Below are positions 7,596-14,701 of a DNA stretch of 64,000 nucleotides, one piece after another; within the stretch, counting starts at the first letter, position 1, and every line of letters starts with the position of its first letter. Source of the DNA: DASXRC01 sp036506795 (GTDB lineage: Bacteria > Actinomycetota > Actinomycetes > Mycobacteriales > Micromonosporaceae); contig DASXRC010000037.1 of NCBI GenBank assembly GCA_036506795.1, forward strand, positions 10,534 to 74,533. The letters run 5' to 3'. A model generated the notes under the pieces. That model made no database searches, was not told the DNA's origin, and saw only the letters and a program-made list of their open reading frames with translations. The position numbers were made by a program, and so were the translations under genes.

Positions 7596-8663
7596 GTGCG
7601 TCTACCCGTGATGCCCCCGGTCGCCCCGATGCTGGCCAAGCCGGTCGGCGAGATCCCGCCCGGCCAGCTGTACGAACCGAAGTGGGATGGGTTCCGGTCG
7701 ATCATCTTCCGCGACGGCGACGAGGTGGAGATCGGCAGCCGGAACGAGCGGCCGATGACCCGGTACTTCCCGGAGGTCGTCGCGGCGGTGCGGGCCACCT
7801 TCCCGCGCCGCGCGGTGATCGACGGGGAGATCGTCGTGGCGGACACCGCTCGCAACAGCCTCGACTTCGAGGCGCTGCAGCAGCGGATCCACCCGGCAGT
7901 GAGCCGGGTCACGCTGCTCGCGGAGCAGACCCCGGCCAGCTTCATCGCGTTCGACCTGCTCGCGCTCGACGACACCGATCTCACTGAGGAGCCGTTGATC
8001 GAGCGGCGCGAGACGCTCGAACGGGTGCTCGCCGGTCCCCGACCGCCGATCTATCTCACCCCGGCCACGCGGGACCTCGCCACCGCCCGCCGGTGGTTCG
8101 AGCAGTTCGAGGGCGCCGGACTCGATGGGCTGATCGCCAAGGGGCTGGAGCTGACCTACCAACCCGACAAGCGGGTGATGAGCAAGGTCAAGCACGTCCG
8201 CACCGCCGACTGCGTCGTCGCCGGCTACCGCTTGCACAAGTCGGGCCCGAACGCGATCGGCTCGCTCCTGCTCGGGCTGTACGACGAACGTGGCGTGCTC
8301 GCCTCGGTCGGCGTGGTCGGGGCCTTCCCGATGGCGACCCGCAAGAGCCTGTTTGCCGAGCTGCAGCCGCTGGTCACGACATTCGACGGTCACCCGTGGG
8401 ACTGGGCGGCCCACCTCGAGGGGGAGCGCACACCCCGAAAGAATGAGGGCAGCCGGTGGAACGCCGGCAAGGACCTGTCGTTCGTGCCGCTGAGGCCCGA
8501 GCGGGTCGTGGAGGTGCGATACGACTACATGGAGGGCGACCGGTTCCGGCACACGACCCAGTTCGTCCGCTGGCGTCCCGACCGCGAGCCGAGCTCCTGC
8601 ACGTACGACCAGCTGGAACGGCCGGTCCGGTTCAATCTCGCGGATGTCCTGACCGGCGGTTGA
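7596..8663 (+). CDS. ligC: ATP-dependent DNA ligase, LigC type
   Basis: 355 residues, the size of actinobacterial LigC. The nucleotidyltransferase motif I is EPKWDGFRSI with the adenylated lysine at K29. Motif III-like segments are VIDGEIVVAD and the FIAFDLLALD strand. Motif IV is LDGLIAKGLELTYQP and motif V is SKVKHVRTADCVVAGYR. An OB-fold domain follows from about residue 220 to the end. LigC-type ligases join nicks in accessory repair, next to the essential NAD-dependent ligase, and can act in Ku-LigD-independent end joining or base-excision repair. No ku or polymerase-domain gene lies nearby. GTG 7596 was taken, though GTG 7608 or ATG 7611 are possible. Confidence 0.87.
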   Translation: MRLPVMPPVAPMLAKPVGEIPPGQLYEPKWDGFRSIIFRDGDEVEIGSRNERPMTRYFPEVVAAVRATFPRRAVIDGEIVVADTARNSLDFEALQQRIHPAVSRVTLLAEQTPASFIAFDLLALDDTDLTEEPLIERRETLERVLAGPRPPIYLTPATRDLATARRWFEQFEGAGLDGLIAKGLELTYQPDKRVMSKVKHVRTADCVVAGYRLHKSGPNAIGSLLLGLYDERGVLASVGVVGAFPMATRKSLFAELQPLVTTFDGHPWDWAAHLEGERTPRKNEGSRWNAGKDLSFVPLRPERVVEVRYDYMEGDRFRHTTQFVRWRPDREPSSCTYDQLERPVRFNLADVLTGG

Positions 8664-8729
8664 CGCAATCCGCCGAGGGGCGCCGCGCGGCCGTCCGTTC
8701 ACCCCGTTACCCTCCTAGCCCATGACGGG

Positions 8730-10073
8730 GTGGCGCTGGTGACGGGTCGGCGCCTGCTCGCAGCCTTGGCCGGTGCGGTGTTGGCCGTGCCGGCCGTGGC
8801 CGTGCTTCCCGCCGCCGTCACCGCCGGCGCACCCCGGCCCTCGACCCCCACGGCGGCGAGGGCGCCCGGTGAGCCGTGTCCGGCACCCGCGCCGCCGCCG
8901 ACGCCGGCAAATCGGCCGCCGGCGCCGTCACCCCCGGCCGGCGACCCCGTCCTCCGCACGGTGGGCGGTCTGTCGCTGGCGACCTCGGGGCTGGTCGTTC
9001 CGCCCGGAGCGCCACGACCGCCGGCCGTCTCGGCGACCTCGTGGCTGGTGGCCGACCTCGACAGCGGGGCGGTCCTCGGCGGCTGCGGCCCGCACGAGTA
9101 CGGGATCCCGGCCAGTGTCCAGAAGCTGCTGCTGGCCGCCACCCTGCTCCCTAGGCTGGACCCACGGCAGATCGTCACGGTGACCCGGGCCGACATGGCG
9201 TTCGAGTCGGGCAGCTCAGCGGTCGGTCTGTTGGTCAACGGACACTACTCGGTCGAGACCCTGTGGCTCGGCCTGCTGCTCAACTCGGGCAACGACGCGG
9301 CCAACGTGCTGGCCCGCGTCGGCGGCGGCACCGCGGGCATGGCCGGCACGGTCCAGGCCATGAACGAAGAAGCGCAGCGCCTGGGTGCCTTTCAGACACG
9401 CGCGGTGACGCCGTCCGGCCTCGATGCACCGGGTCAGTTCACCAGCGCGTACGACCTCGCGCTGATCGCCCGGGTGTGCTTCGCCAACGCCGCCTTCCGC
9501 AAGTACGCGGCGACCGAACGAGCACAGATACCGGCCCAGCCGCCCGCAGACAAGAGGGGCTTCCAGATCCAGAACGAGAACCAGCTCCTCTTCCGCTATC
9601 CCGGTGCGCTGGGCGGCAAGACCGGCTTCACGAACGTGGCCCGGCACACCTATGTCGGTGCCGCCGAACGGAACGGCCGTCGGCTGGTCGTCACGCTGCT
9701 CGGGGCGGAGGCCAGGCCGCTGCGCGGCTGGCAGCAGGGCGCCGCGCTGCTCGACTGGGGCTTCGCGCTGCCCCGTGACGCATCGGTCGGCCGGCTCGTC
9801 ACGCCGGGGGAGGCGACCCCGGCCGATCCCGCATCGACCCCGACCGGTGTCGCGGCGATCGGCGGCGCGCCGGGCGACCAGTCACCGAGCGCTCCCGCCG
9901 CTGGCCTGGCCGGGGTCCGGTCGACGACCGCGTGGCCCGTGATCGCCGTCGGCCTGATGGTGGCCGGGACCGCCCTGATCCCGATCATCGCGCTGCGACG
10001 CCGGCGTCGGCGCGCCGAACGACGTCGCACGCGGCAGCTGGCGTCCCGGCGGCCGGGGGCGCGGTTGCGCTAG
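8730..10073 (+). CDS. D-alanyl-D-alanine carboxypeptidase (peptidase S11)
   Basis: 447 residues. A signal peptide (about residues 8-32) and a Pro/Ala-rich linker (35-75) precede the penicillin-binding fold. The three catalytic motifs are intact: SVQK with nucleophile S129, SGN at 186-188 and KTG at 297-299. A C-terminal helix (about 402-422) and a strongly basic tail RRRRRRAERRR anchor it in the membrane with the enzyme outside. It trims the terminal D-Ala of peptidoglycan stem peptides (DacC/DacB1-like class). Start is GTG 8730, and the GTG three codons later is equally possible. It overlaps the end of the convergent regulator gene by 4 bp. Confidence 0.87.
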   Translation: MALVTGRRLLAALAGAVLAVPAVAVLPAAVTAGAPRPSTPTAARAPGEPCPAPAPPPTPANRPPAPSPPAGDPVLRTVGGLSLATSGLVVPPGAPRPPAVSATSWLVADLDSGAVLGGCGPHEYGIPASVQKLLLAATLLPRLDPRQIVTVTRADMAFESGSSAVGLLVNGHYSVETLWLGLLLNSGNDAANVLARVGGGTAGMAGTVQAMNEEAQRLGAFQTRAVTPSGLDAPGQFTSAYDLALIARVCFANAAFRKYAATERAQIPAQPPADKRGFQIQNENQLLFRYPGALGGKTGFTNVARHTYVGAAERNGRRLVVTLLGAEARPLRGWQQGAALLDWGFALPRDASVGRLVTPGEATPADPASTPTGVAAIGGAPGDQSPSAPAAGLAGVRSTTAWPVIAVGLMVAGTALIPIIALRRRRRRAERRRTRQLASRRPGARLR

Positions 10074-10744
10074 GCGTTCGCTCCGGTCGACGCGGCCTGG
10101 GGCGCGGCGAACTCGACACAGCACCCGCCGGGCCGGGGAGCCAACCGGGCCTCGAGTCCACCGGCGCCGAACTCCTCGACGAGCCCGGCGAGGAACGCGT
10201 GGTTGAGCCCGCAGACCAGCGCGGTGTGGCGGGTGGCCAGGGACCGGAATGGACAGTTGTCGAGCAGTACCCGACCGTCGGTGTCGCGCCGCGGTTCGAA
10301 CCCGAGTCCCTCCAGCGCGGCGCCGACCTCGAGACCGCGGCCAGACATGTCCGCGCCGATCTCCCGGCCGCGTCGGCGCGCCTGTCGCCGAGCCGCGGTG
10401 TCCGCATGGCTGGGATCCTCGGCCACGGCGTCGGCGAGGATCTCGGCCATCAGCTCGTAGCGGCGTTCCGGGATGGTGACCCGCACGCCATCACCGGCCA
10501 GCTCGTAGACCTTCGGCGCCCGGCCTCGGCTCCGGGGTTGATCGGGTGGCGCCGCGTACCGGGCCCGCAACAGGCCGGCGTCGACGAGCTTGTCCAGGTG
10601 GAAGGCGGCCAGGCCGCGAGACATGCCGGCGGCGCCGGCCGCCTCCTCCCGGCTGACGGCATGGTCCTGGCGTCGCACGTAGTCGTACAACGCCCGCCGC
10701 GAACGGTCGGCGAGCGTGACCACGGCTCTCCAGCGGTCTGCCAC
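10070..10744 (-). CDS. SufR/ArsR-like winged-helix regulator with C-terminal cysteines
   Basis: 224 residues. The first 65 form a winged helix-turn-helix (REEAAGAAGMSRGLAAFHLD, then KLVDAGLLRARY). The C-terminal half resembles SufR-type Fe-S sensors: cysteines C164 in LDNCPF, C178 in ALVCGLNH and the pair C208-C209 in PGGCCVEF. The pattern C-x13-C-x29-CC is compatible with an iron-sulfur or other metal centre. SufR represses Fe-S assembly genes when its cluster is intact, but no suf gene is in this window. Divergent neighbour is DUF2231. A cluster-sensing role is inference. The HTH assignment is firm. Confidence 0.75.
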   Translation of the reverse strand: MADRWRAVVTLADRSRRALYDYVRRQDHAVSREEAAGAAGMSRGLAAFHLDKLVDAGLLRARYAAPPDQPRSRGRAPKVYELAGDGVRVTIPERRYELMAEILADAVAEDPSHADTAARRQARRRGREIGADMSGRGLEVGAALEGLGFEPRRDTDGRVLLDNCPFRSLATRHTALVCGLNHAFLAGLVEEFGAGGLEARLAPRPGGCCVEFAAPQAASTGANA

Positions 10745-10753
10745 GTTCCTGAG

Positions 10754-10759
10754 ATTATC
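10754..10759 (-). promoter_or_regulatory. candidate -10 box of the SufR-like gene
   Basis: On the minus strand GATAAT (part of TGATAATC) lies 9 nt before the GTG at 10744. A short or absent leader is implied. No matching -35 was recognised. Confidence 0.3.
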
Positions 10760-10851
10760 ACCAGCGCATGCTGTTGAAATTCCGACGCGCGGGGTACAGC
10801 ATGAGCAATAGCGGCAACAGCGGTTGGTGAAAAAGCGATTGGGGTGATCCG

Positions 10852-11382
10852 GTGCAACCCAGGAAGCAGGCCAAACACCCGGTGACGGTGCTGGCAGGTC
10901 CGTACGGACACCCGCTGCACCCCGCCCTAGTGGCGGTTCCGATCGGCGCGTGGATCGCGAGCTTCGTCTTCGACGTCGCCTCGCGCATCGTCGACGACGG
11001 CCGCTTCCTCGCGGAGGGTTCGCGATGGCTGATCGGCCTCGGCGTGGTCGGAGCGCTCGCGGCGGCCTCGGTCGGATTCCTCGACCTGTTGGCCATCCCC
11101 ACGGGCACCCGGGCGTTTCGCACGGCCCTGGTTCACATGAGCATCAACCTGACGGTCACCGCGGCGTACGTAGTGGGGTTCGTGATCCGCGGGACCCACC
11201 CGGAGTCGCCGGTGCCGTGGGGACCATTCGCCCTCTCCGCCGTCGCCCTGGCCGCGTTGACGGTCTCCGGCTATCTCGGCGGTGAGCTCGCGTACCACTA
11301 TGGCGTGCGGGTCGCCGACGAGGGCACGCAGGCCGCGGGGTACCAGACCGGTTCATCCCCCAACCCGGAAGAGAGGTCCTGA
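10852..11382 (+). CDS. DUF2231 domain membrane protein
   Basis: 176 residues with four hydrophobic helices. The DUF2231 opening GHPLHPALVAVPIGAWIASF is present at residues 19-38, followed by FVFDVASRIV, a loop, LGVVGALAAASVGFLDLLAI, TALVHMSINLTVTAAYVVGF and a last helix ending GYLGGELAYHYGVRV. The His and acidic residues at helix ends suggest cofactor or metal binding, but the family has no assigned function. Start is GTG 10852. The stop overlaps a following small ORF as TGATG (11380-11384), which suggests the two once formed an operon. Confidence 0.82.
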   Translation: MQPRKQAKHPVTVLAGPYGHPLHPALVAVPIGAWIASFVFDVASRIVDDGRFLAEGSRWLIGLGVVGALAAASVGFLDLLAIPTGTRAFRTALVHMSINLTVTAAYVVGFVIRGTHPESPVPWGPFALSAVALAALTVSGYLGGELAYHYGVRVADEGTQAAGYQTGSSPNPEERS

Positions 11383-11403
11383 TGGCCGTCGTCTCGCTTC
11401 CCC

Positions 11404-11490
11404 GTGCCCGTCGTGGCCGGCCATGGCCTGCTGGCCGCGACCACGCTGGTGCTCGTGCTGCTCACCGCGCTCGGGGTCGGGGAGAGCTGA
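11404..11490 (+). CDS. small single-helix membrane peptide (possible frameshifted start)
   Basis: 28 codons from GTG 11404 to TGA 11488-11490: a short polar start VPVVAGHG, then a hydrophobic helix LLAATTLVLVLLTALGV. The same frame extends 5' without a stop to residues PSSRFPVP directly after the DUF2231 stop codon, but no start codon is in frame there. The natural-looking ATG at 11382 is in a different frame and would fit if one base between 11385 and 11392 were removed. Either translation starts at GTG 11404 or the gene carries a one-base insertion. Too short for ordinary gene callers. Function unknown. Confidence 0.4.
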   Translation: MPVVAGHGLLAATTLVLVLLTALGVGES

Positions 11491-11491
11491 C

Positions 11492-12091
11492 GTGACGGTC
11501 ACGCCGTTGAGGGTGGCGCAGCGCCGGCCACGCAGGGACGTCGCCGCGGCGGAACGGGCCGCCGCCGCATTCCTCACCGCCCTCGGAGTCGACCTCGATT
11601 CCGAGGGCCTGGCGGACACCCCGGGCCGGATGGCCAAGGCGTACGCCGACCTGCTCACTCCGCGCGACTTCAGACTGACCACTTTCGCCAACAGCGAGGG
11701 CTACGACGAGCTGGTCCTGGCCCGGGACATCCCGATCCGATCGGTCTGTGAACACCACCTGCTGCCATTCATCGGCGTCGCTCATGTCGGTTACCTCCCC
11801 GGCGAACGCATCCTCGGACTGTCCAAGCTCGCCCGGGTCGTCGAGCTGTTCGCGCACGGCCCGCAGGTCCAGGAGCGTCTCACGAAGCAGATCGCCGACT
11901 GGCTGACGACCCACCTCGGGCCGAAGGGCGTTGGCGTGGTCGTCGAGGCCGAACACCTGTGCATGACCCTGCGCGGGGTCCAGGCGGTCGGCGCCACGAC
12001 CATCACCTCGACGATGCTCGGCGCGTTGCGCGACGACGCCCGTTCGCGGGTGGAGTTCTTTGCGCTGGCAGGTCTCGGCAATCGAGCATGA
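11492..12091 (+). CDS. folE: GTP cyclohydrolase I
   Basis: 199 residues from GTG 11492, matching family length. A longer frame from 11282 is only read-through of the DUF2231 region. The enzyme opens GTP to dihydroneopterin triphosphate, the first step of folate and pterin synthesis. Zn ligands are visible in SVCEHHLLPF (Cys and His) and EHLCMTLRG (second Cys). The GTP site segment YLPGERILGLSKLAR and the C-terminal TSTMLGAL-RDDARSR are standard. It acts in the cytosol as a decamer. It sits apart from other folate genes and may be a second, unlinked folE copy. A candidate leaderless promoter for the next gene overlaps its stop. Confidence 0.9.
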   Translation: MTVTPLRVAQRRPRRDVAAAERAAAAFLTALGVDLDSEGLADTPGRMAKAYADLLTPRDFRLTTFANSEGYDELVLARDIPIRSVCEHHLLPFIGVAHVGYLPGERILGLSKLARVVELFAHGPQVQERLTKQIADWLTTHLGPKGVGVVVEAEHLCMTLRGVQAVGATTITSTMLGALRDDARSRVEFFALAGLGNRA

Positions 12092-12095
12092 TAAT
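12090..12095 (+). promoter_or_regulatory. candidate -10 box of the methyltransferase gene
   Basis: GATAAT (within TGATAAT) lies 5 nt before GTG 12101 and overlaps the folE stop codon TGA 12089-12091. The spacing predicts a leaderless transcript. No -35 is evident. Confidence 0.4.
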
Positions 12096-12100
12096 CGCTT

Positions 12101-12823
12101 GTGACTGAGTCCTCGGACCAACGTTGGTTGAGCGCGGCGTGGCCACTCGTACGCGGGCACCTGCCGCCGCCACCCGCGCCGGTGCTCGATGTTGGCTGTG
12201 GACCGCTCGGTGGGTTCGTCCCGGCGCTGCGGGCCGCGGGCTACGACGCCGAAGGCATCGACCCCGAGGCGCCGGATGACCCGCACTACCGTCGGATCGA
12301 GTTCGAAGAGTACGCGGCGACCCGCCCGGTCGCCGCCGTCGTGGCGTCCACGTCGCTGCACCACGTGGCCGATCTCGACGCCGTGGCCGACCGCATCGCG
12401 ACGATCCTGACGCCCGATGGCGTACTGGTGGTGCTGGAGTGGGCGTGGGAACGTTTCGACGAGGCCACCGCACGTTGGTGTTTCGCGCGTCTCGCGGAGG
12501 ACGAAGCGGGCTGGCTGCACCGGCACCGCGACAATTGGATCGCCTCCGGCCGGTCGTGGGAGTCCTACCTTCGCACGTGGGCGGAGAGCGAGGGGCTGCA
12601 CACCGGTGCGGAGGTCATGCGCGTGCTCGCCAGCCGTTTCGAGACGCAGCAGGTCGCCGCCGGGCCGTACCTCTTCGCCGATCTCGACGGCGTCGCGCCC
12701 ACCGACGAGCAGGCGGCCGTTGACGCCGGCCGGATCCGTCCCGTCGGCATCACCTACGTGGGCCGGCCACGGGTCGCCGGCTCGGCGCGTCGGACCGGCT
12801 CGAACGGCCTGCCGAGCAGGTGA
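12101..12823 (+). CDS. class I SAM-dependent methyltransferase
   Basis: 240 residues. Motif I for S-adenosylmethionine binding is VLDVGCGPLGGFVPAL near residue 28, with acidic motif II at GYDAEGIDPEAPD, and the family motif SLHHVADLD plus LTPDGVLVVLEWAWE follow. These match the UbiE/Methyltransf_11 fold. No substrate domain is recognised, so the acceptor is unknown. The last 20-25 residues (after ITYVGRPRV) are Arg/Ser-rich and overlap the end of the convergent TetR gene by 70 bp, an unusually long coding overlap. One of the two C-termini may therefore be non-conserved extension. Confidence 0.82.
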   Translation: MTESSDQRWLSAAWPLVRGHLPPPPAPVLDVGCGPLGGFVPALRAAGYDAEGIDPEAPDDPHYRRIEFEEYAATRPVAAVVASTSLHHVADLDAVADRIATILTPDGVLVVLEWAWERFDEATARWCFARLAEDEAGWLHRHRDNWIASGRSWESYLRTWAESEGLHTGAEVMRVLASRFETQQVAAGPYLFADLDGVAPTDEQAAVDAGRIRPVGITYVGRPRVAGSARRTGSNGLPSR

Positions 12824-13416
12824 CGGCTCCCAACAAGCGCCAGGGTCACCCGCGCGGCTCGCTCGGCCGCCAGCTCGACGGCCTGCTCTCCGTGGCCGAA
12901 GTCGCCGTCGAGGAGCAGCAGGGCGTGCCCGTGAGCGGCGGCCTCGACGGCCCCGGAGAGCTCCTCGGATGCGGCGTCGCCGCCGGCCAGCGCTTGCACG
13001 CAGTCCAGCACGGCGTCGGTGACGGGCCGCTCGGCATCCTTGACCTCGGGGTGGCGAACCTTGTCAATTCCCGCCCCAAAGATCACATCGAAGAGCGGCC
13101 TGTGCGTGCCGGCGAAACGCACGTAGGCCCGGGCGATGGCGGCCAGCCGACGGGCGGGCGCCCGGAACCGAGTCAGCTGCGGTCGGAGCTCCGCGACGAA
13201 GACCTCGTACGCATGCACGGCGACCGCCGCCAACAGCTCCTCGCGGTCGGCGAAGTGTGCGTACGGGGCGCTGACCGCGACGCCCAGGCGCCGGCTCGCC
13301 TCGGCGACGGAGAAGCCGCGCACGCCGCGCTCATCGATGAGTTCGATGGCGGTGTCTATCAGCGCCGTCCTGAGGTCGCCGTGGTGGTAACGGCCACGCC
13401 TGCCGCCGGCGGTCAC
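12754..13416 (-). CDS. TetR-family transcriptional regulator
   Basis: 220 residues from GTG 13416, chosen because GGAG lies just upstream and the protein then starts a few residues before the DNA-binding domain. A longer frame from 13608 covers the SDR remnant. The TetR helix-turn-helix is clear: HHGDLRTALIDTAIELIDE, FSVAEASRRLGVAVSAPYAH, FADREELLAAVAVHAYE. The ligand domain holds FAGTHRPLFDVIFGAG. It overlaps the stop of the upstream SDR remnant by GTGA (13413-13416), so it was the second gene of an SDR-tetR operon. Likely autoregulated from the AT-rich region near 13640. Confidence 0.85.
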   Translation of the reverse strand: MTAGGRRGRYHHGDLRTALIDTAIELIDERGVRGFSVAEASRRLGVAVSAPYAHFADREELLAAVAVHAYEVFVAELRPQLTRFRAPARRLAAIARAYVRFAGTHRPLFDVIFGAGIDKVRHPEVKDAERPVTDAVLDCVQALAGGDAASEELSGAVEAAAHGHALLLLDGDFGHGEQAVELAAERAARVTLALVGSRHLLGRPFEPVRRAEPATRGRPT

Positions 13417-13622
13417 GATGTCTCCGTGGGGGCGAGGGGAGCCGCGGGCAGACCGTACGACGCGCCGGTCAGCCGTGCGGAGGTCACCCGGACCGGGTGG
13501 CCGGCGTACGGCAGCCTCCCGCTCGGACCGTAGTAATCGCCGCCGCGAACGGACGGGTCGAGCGCCGCCCGCAGCGTCGCCAGGGCGGCCATCGCGGCCG
13601 CCGTCCACGGGTGCGTCAGCAC
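13413..13622 (-). pseudogene. C-terminal remnant of a short-chain dehydrogenase
   Basis: 69 codons from GTG 13622 to TGA 13413-13415. The sequence HPWTAAAMAALATLRAALDP followed by VRGGDYYGPSGRLPYAGHPV is the C-terminal signature of retinol-dehydrogenase-like SDR oxidoreductases, normally preceded by about 230 residues with the Rossmann fold and YxxxK site. None of that is present upstream, where the sequence turns AT-rich. AGGAG sits 4 nt before the GTG, so a short peptide may still be translated and could couple to tetR. It looks like an internal deletion that kept the promoter and ribosome site but removed the catalytic part. Confidence 0.6.
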
Positions 13623-13649
13623 GACGCTCCTATCTGATCGCCGCTCAGA

Positions 13650-13668
13650 ATCTGATGATTACTAAGAT
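13650..13668. promoter_or_regulatory. possible TetR operator/promoter region
   Basis: The AT-rich stretch between the SDR remnant and the Ddn-like gene holds ATCT...AGAT at 13650-13668 with partial dyad symmetry, and ATCTGAT also occurs at 13632-13638. The dyad is imperfect. It is listed because the local base composition is far from the surrounding high-GC DNA and it lies upstream of the tetR unit. Confidence 0.25.
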
Positions 13669-13801
13669 AGACGACCGTGACGTCGCGTCAAGTGTTCGAC
13701 GGTGTATGTGCGCCGTTTCCACGCCTCTGCAGATGTGCGGACGCCCGCACGGATGTGGAAGTAAACGCACTACGTTGCTGTCTGGACGTCGCTTCCCGCG
13801 C

Positions 13802-14209
13802 CTATCCTGCCGAGTTCGACACCCGTCGCAGGACCACAACCGGGATTTCGCGGCCGGCCCGTCGCTGGTATCGGTCGTAGTCCGGCCACATGTCGGCCAT
13901 CATGCGCCAAAGCCGTTTCCCTTCCCGTCCGGTTGCCGTGCTGGCCCGCGCCGGGAACTTCTGCGCGCCGACCTGCACGTACACCTCGGGGTTGGCGCGC
14001 AGGTTGAGGTACCAGCTCGGGTGGCGGGATTCGCCGCCGCCGGAGGCCACCACAACGTAGCGGCCCCGATCGCGGCCGTAGATAAGCGCGGTCCGGCGGA
14101 GGATGCCCGACCTTCGACCGCGCGTGGTGAGTAGGAGGTTCGTGACTCCCCACCGGCGGTGACCCTGACGGCCATCGGTCGCGACATACCGGCGGATGTG
14201 GTTCGCCAC
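13802..14209 (-). CDS. Ddn-like deazaflavin (F420)-dependent nitroreductase family protein
   Basis: 135 residues. Family hallmarks are LLLTTRGRRSGILRRTALIY, which binds the F420 phosphate and glutamate tail, VVASGGGESRHPSWYLNL around residue 52 and NPEVYVQVGAQKFPARA after it, then a C-terminal YDRYQRRAGREIPVVVL. Members use reduced coenzyme F420 to reduce quinones or nitro compounds. The frame is open upstream (DEEISDSPIGW) to a stop, but no other start codon is present, so GTG 14209 gives a protein with a slightly short N-terminus compared with Ddn. It follows the isoamylase-domain gene on the same strand with a 37-bp gap. Confidence 0.82.
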   Translation of the reverse strand: MANHIRRYVATDGRQGHRRWGVTNLLLTTRGRRSGILRRTALIYGRDRGRYVVVASGGGESRHPSWYLNLRANPEVYVQVGAQKFPARASTATGREGKRLWRMMADMWPDYDRYQRRAGREIPVVVLRRVSNSAG

Positions 14210-14246
14210 CCACCCGATCGGGCTGTCGGAGATCTCTTCGTCCGGG

Positions 14247-14522
14247 CTAAAGGGTGATCACGCCCGCGTGGTCGTCGATCTGGTCCGCGGAGTGGTCGTC
14301 GAACCATACGCCGCCGGTTGCGAGGTAGCGGAACCGGTGCTCGCCCGACGGCAGGGTGATTGAGACGCTGCGGGTCCCGTTGCGGCGGGGGAGGAGCCGG
14401 TGCCGGCCCGGCGTCCAGTCGTTGAAGGTGCCGACGACGCTGACGTCGCCGGGCGGCTGGTCGGTAGGCAGGGCAAACGTCACCCGGGTCTTGGCACCGA
14501 ACAGGCGCGACCGCTTGATCAT
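14247..14522 (-). CDS. stand-alone isoamylase N-terminal (CBM48/E-set) domain protein
   Basis: 91 residues from ATG 14522, preceded by GGAG. A longer frame from 14684 adds unlikely sequence that overlaps the divergent gene region. It has the early-set domain pattern: KTRVTFALPTDQPPGDVSVV, GTFNDWTPG, then SITLPSGEHRFRYLATGGVW and FDDHSADQ. In branching enzymes and AMPK beta subunits this module binds glycogen or packs against the catalytic domain. Here it stands alone with no catalytic domain, a pattern seen in some bacteria with unknown purpose. No glycogen gene is adjacent. Confidence 0.78.
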   Translation of the reverse strand: MIKRSRLFGAKTRVTFALPTDQPPGDVSVVGTFNDWTPGRHRLLPRRNGTRSVSITLPSGEHRFRYLATGGVWFDDHSADQIDDHAGVITL

Positions 14523-14701
14523 CTCCGTGCTCCTCGCGACGTGAGCCTCCAGCATGTCCGCGGGCCGCGTCGACGCACCGCGCGACACGCCCGACGGGCC
14601 GTGCCAACCCGTGCCGCCGCTGGGTTGACGTGATCGTTCACAATCAATGTTCGTCCGGGCGGCCGCCGCAGGCCGTCGCGGCACATCGAAAGAGAGGTTC
14701 T

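Noticed and set aside
10290..10310. GGTTCGAACCCGAGTCC looks like a tRNA T-arm
   Set aside because: It lies inside the SufR-like coding region and no acceptor, D or anticodon arms flank it.
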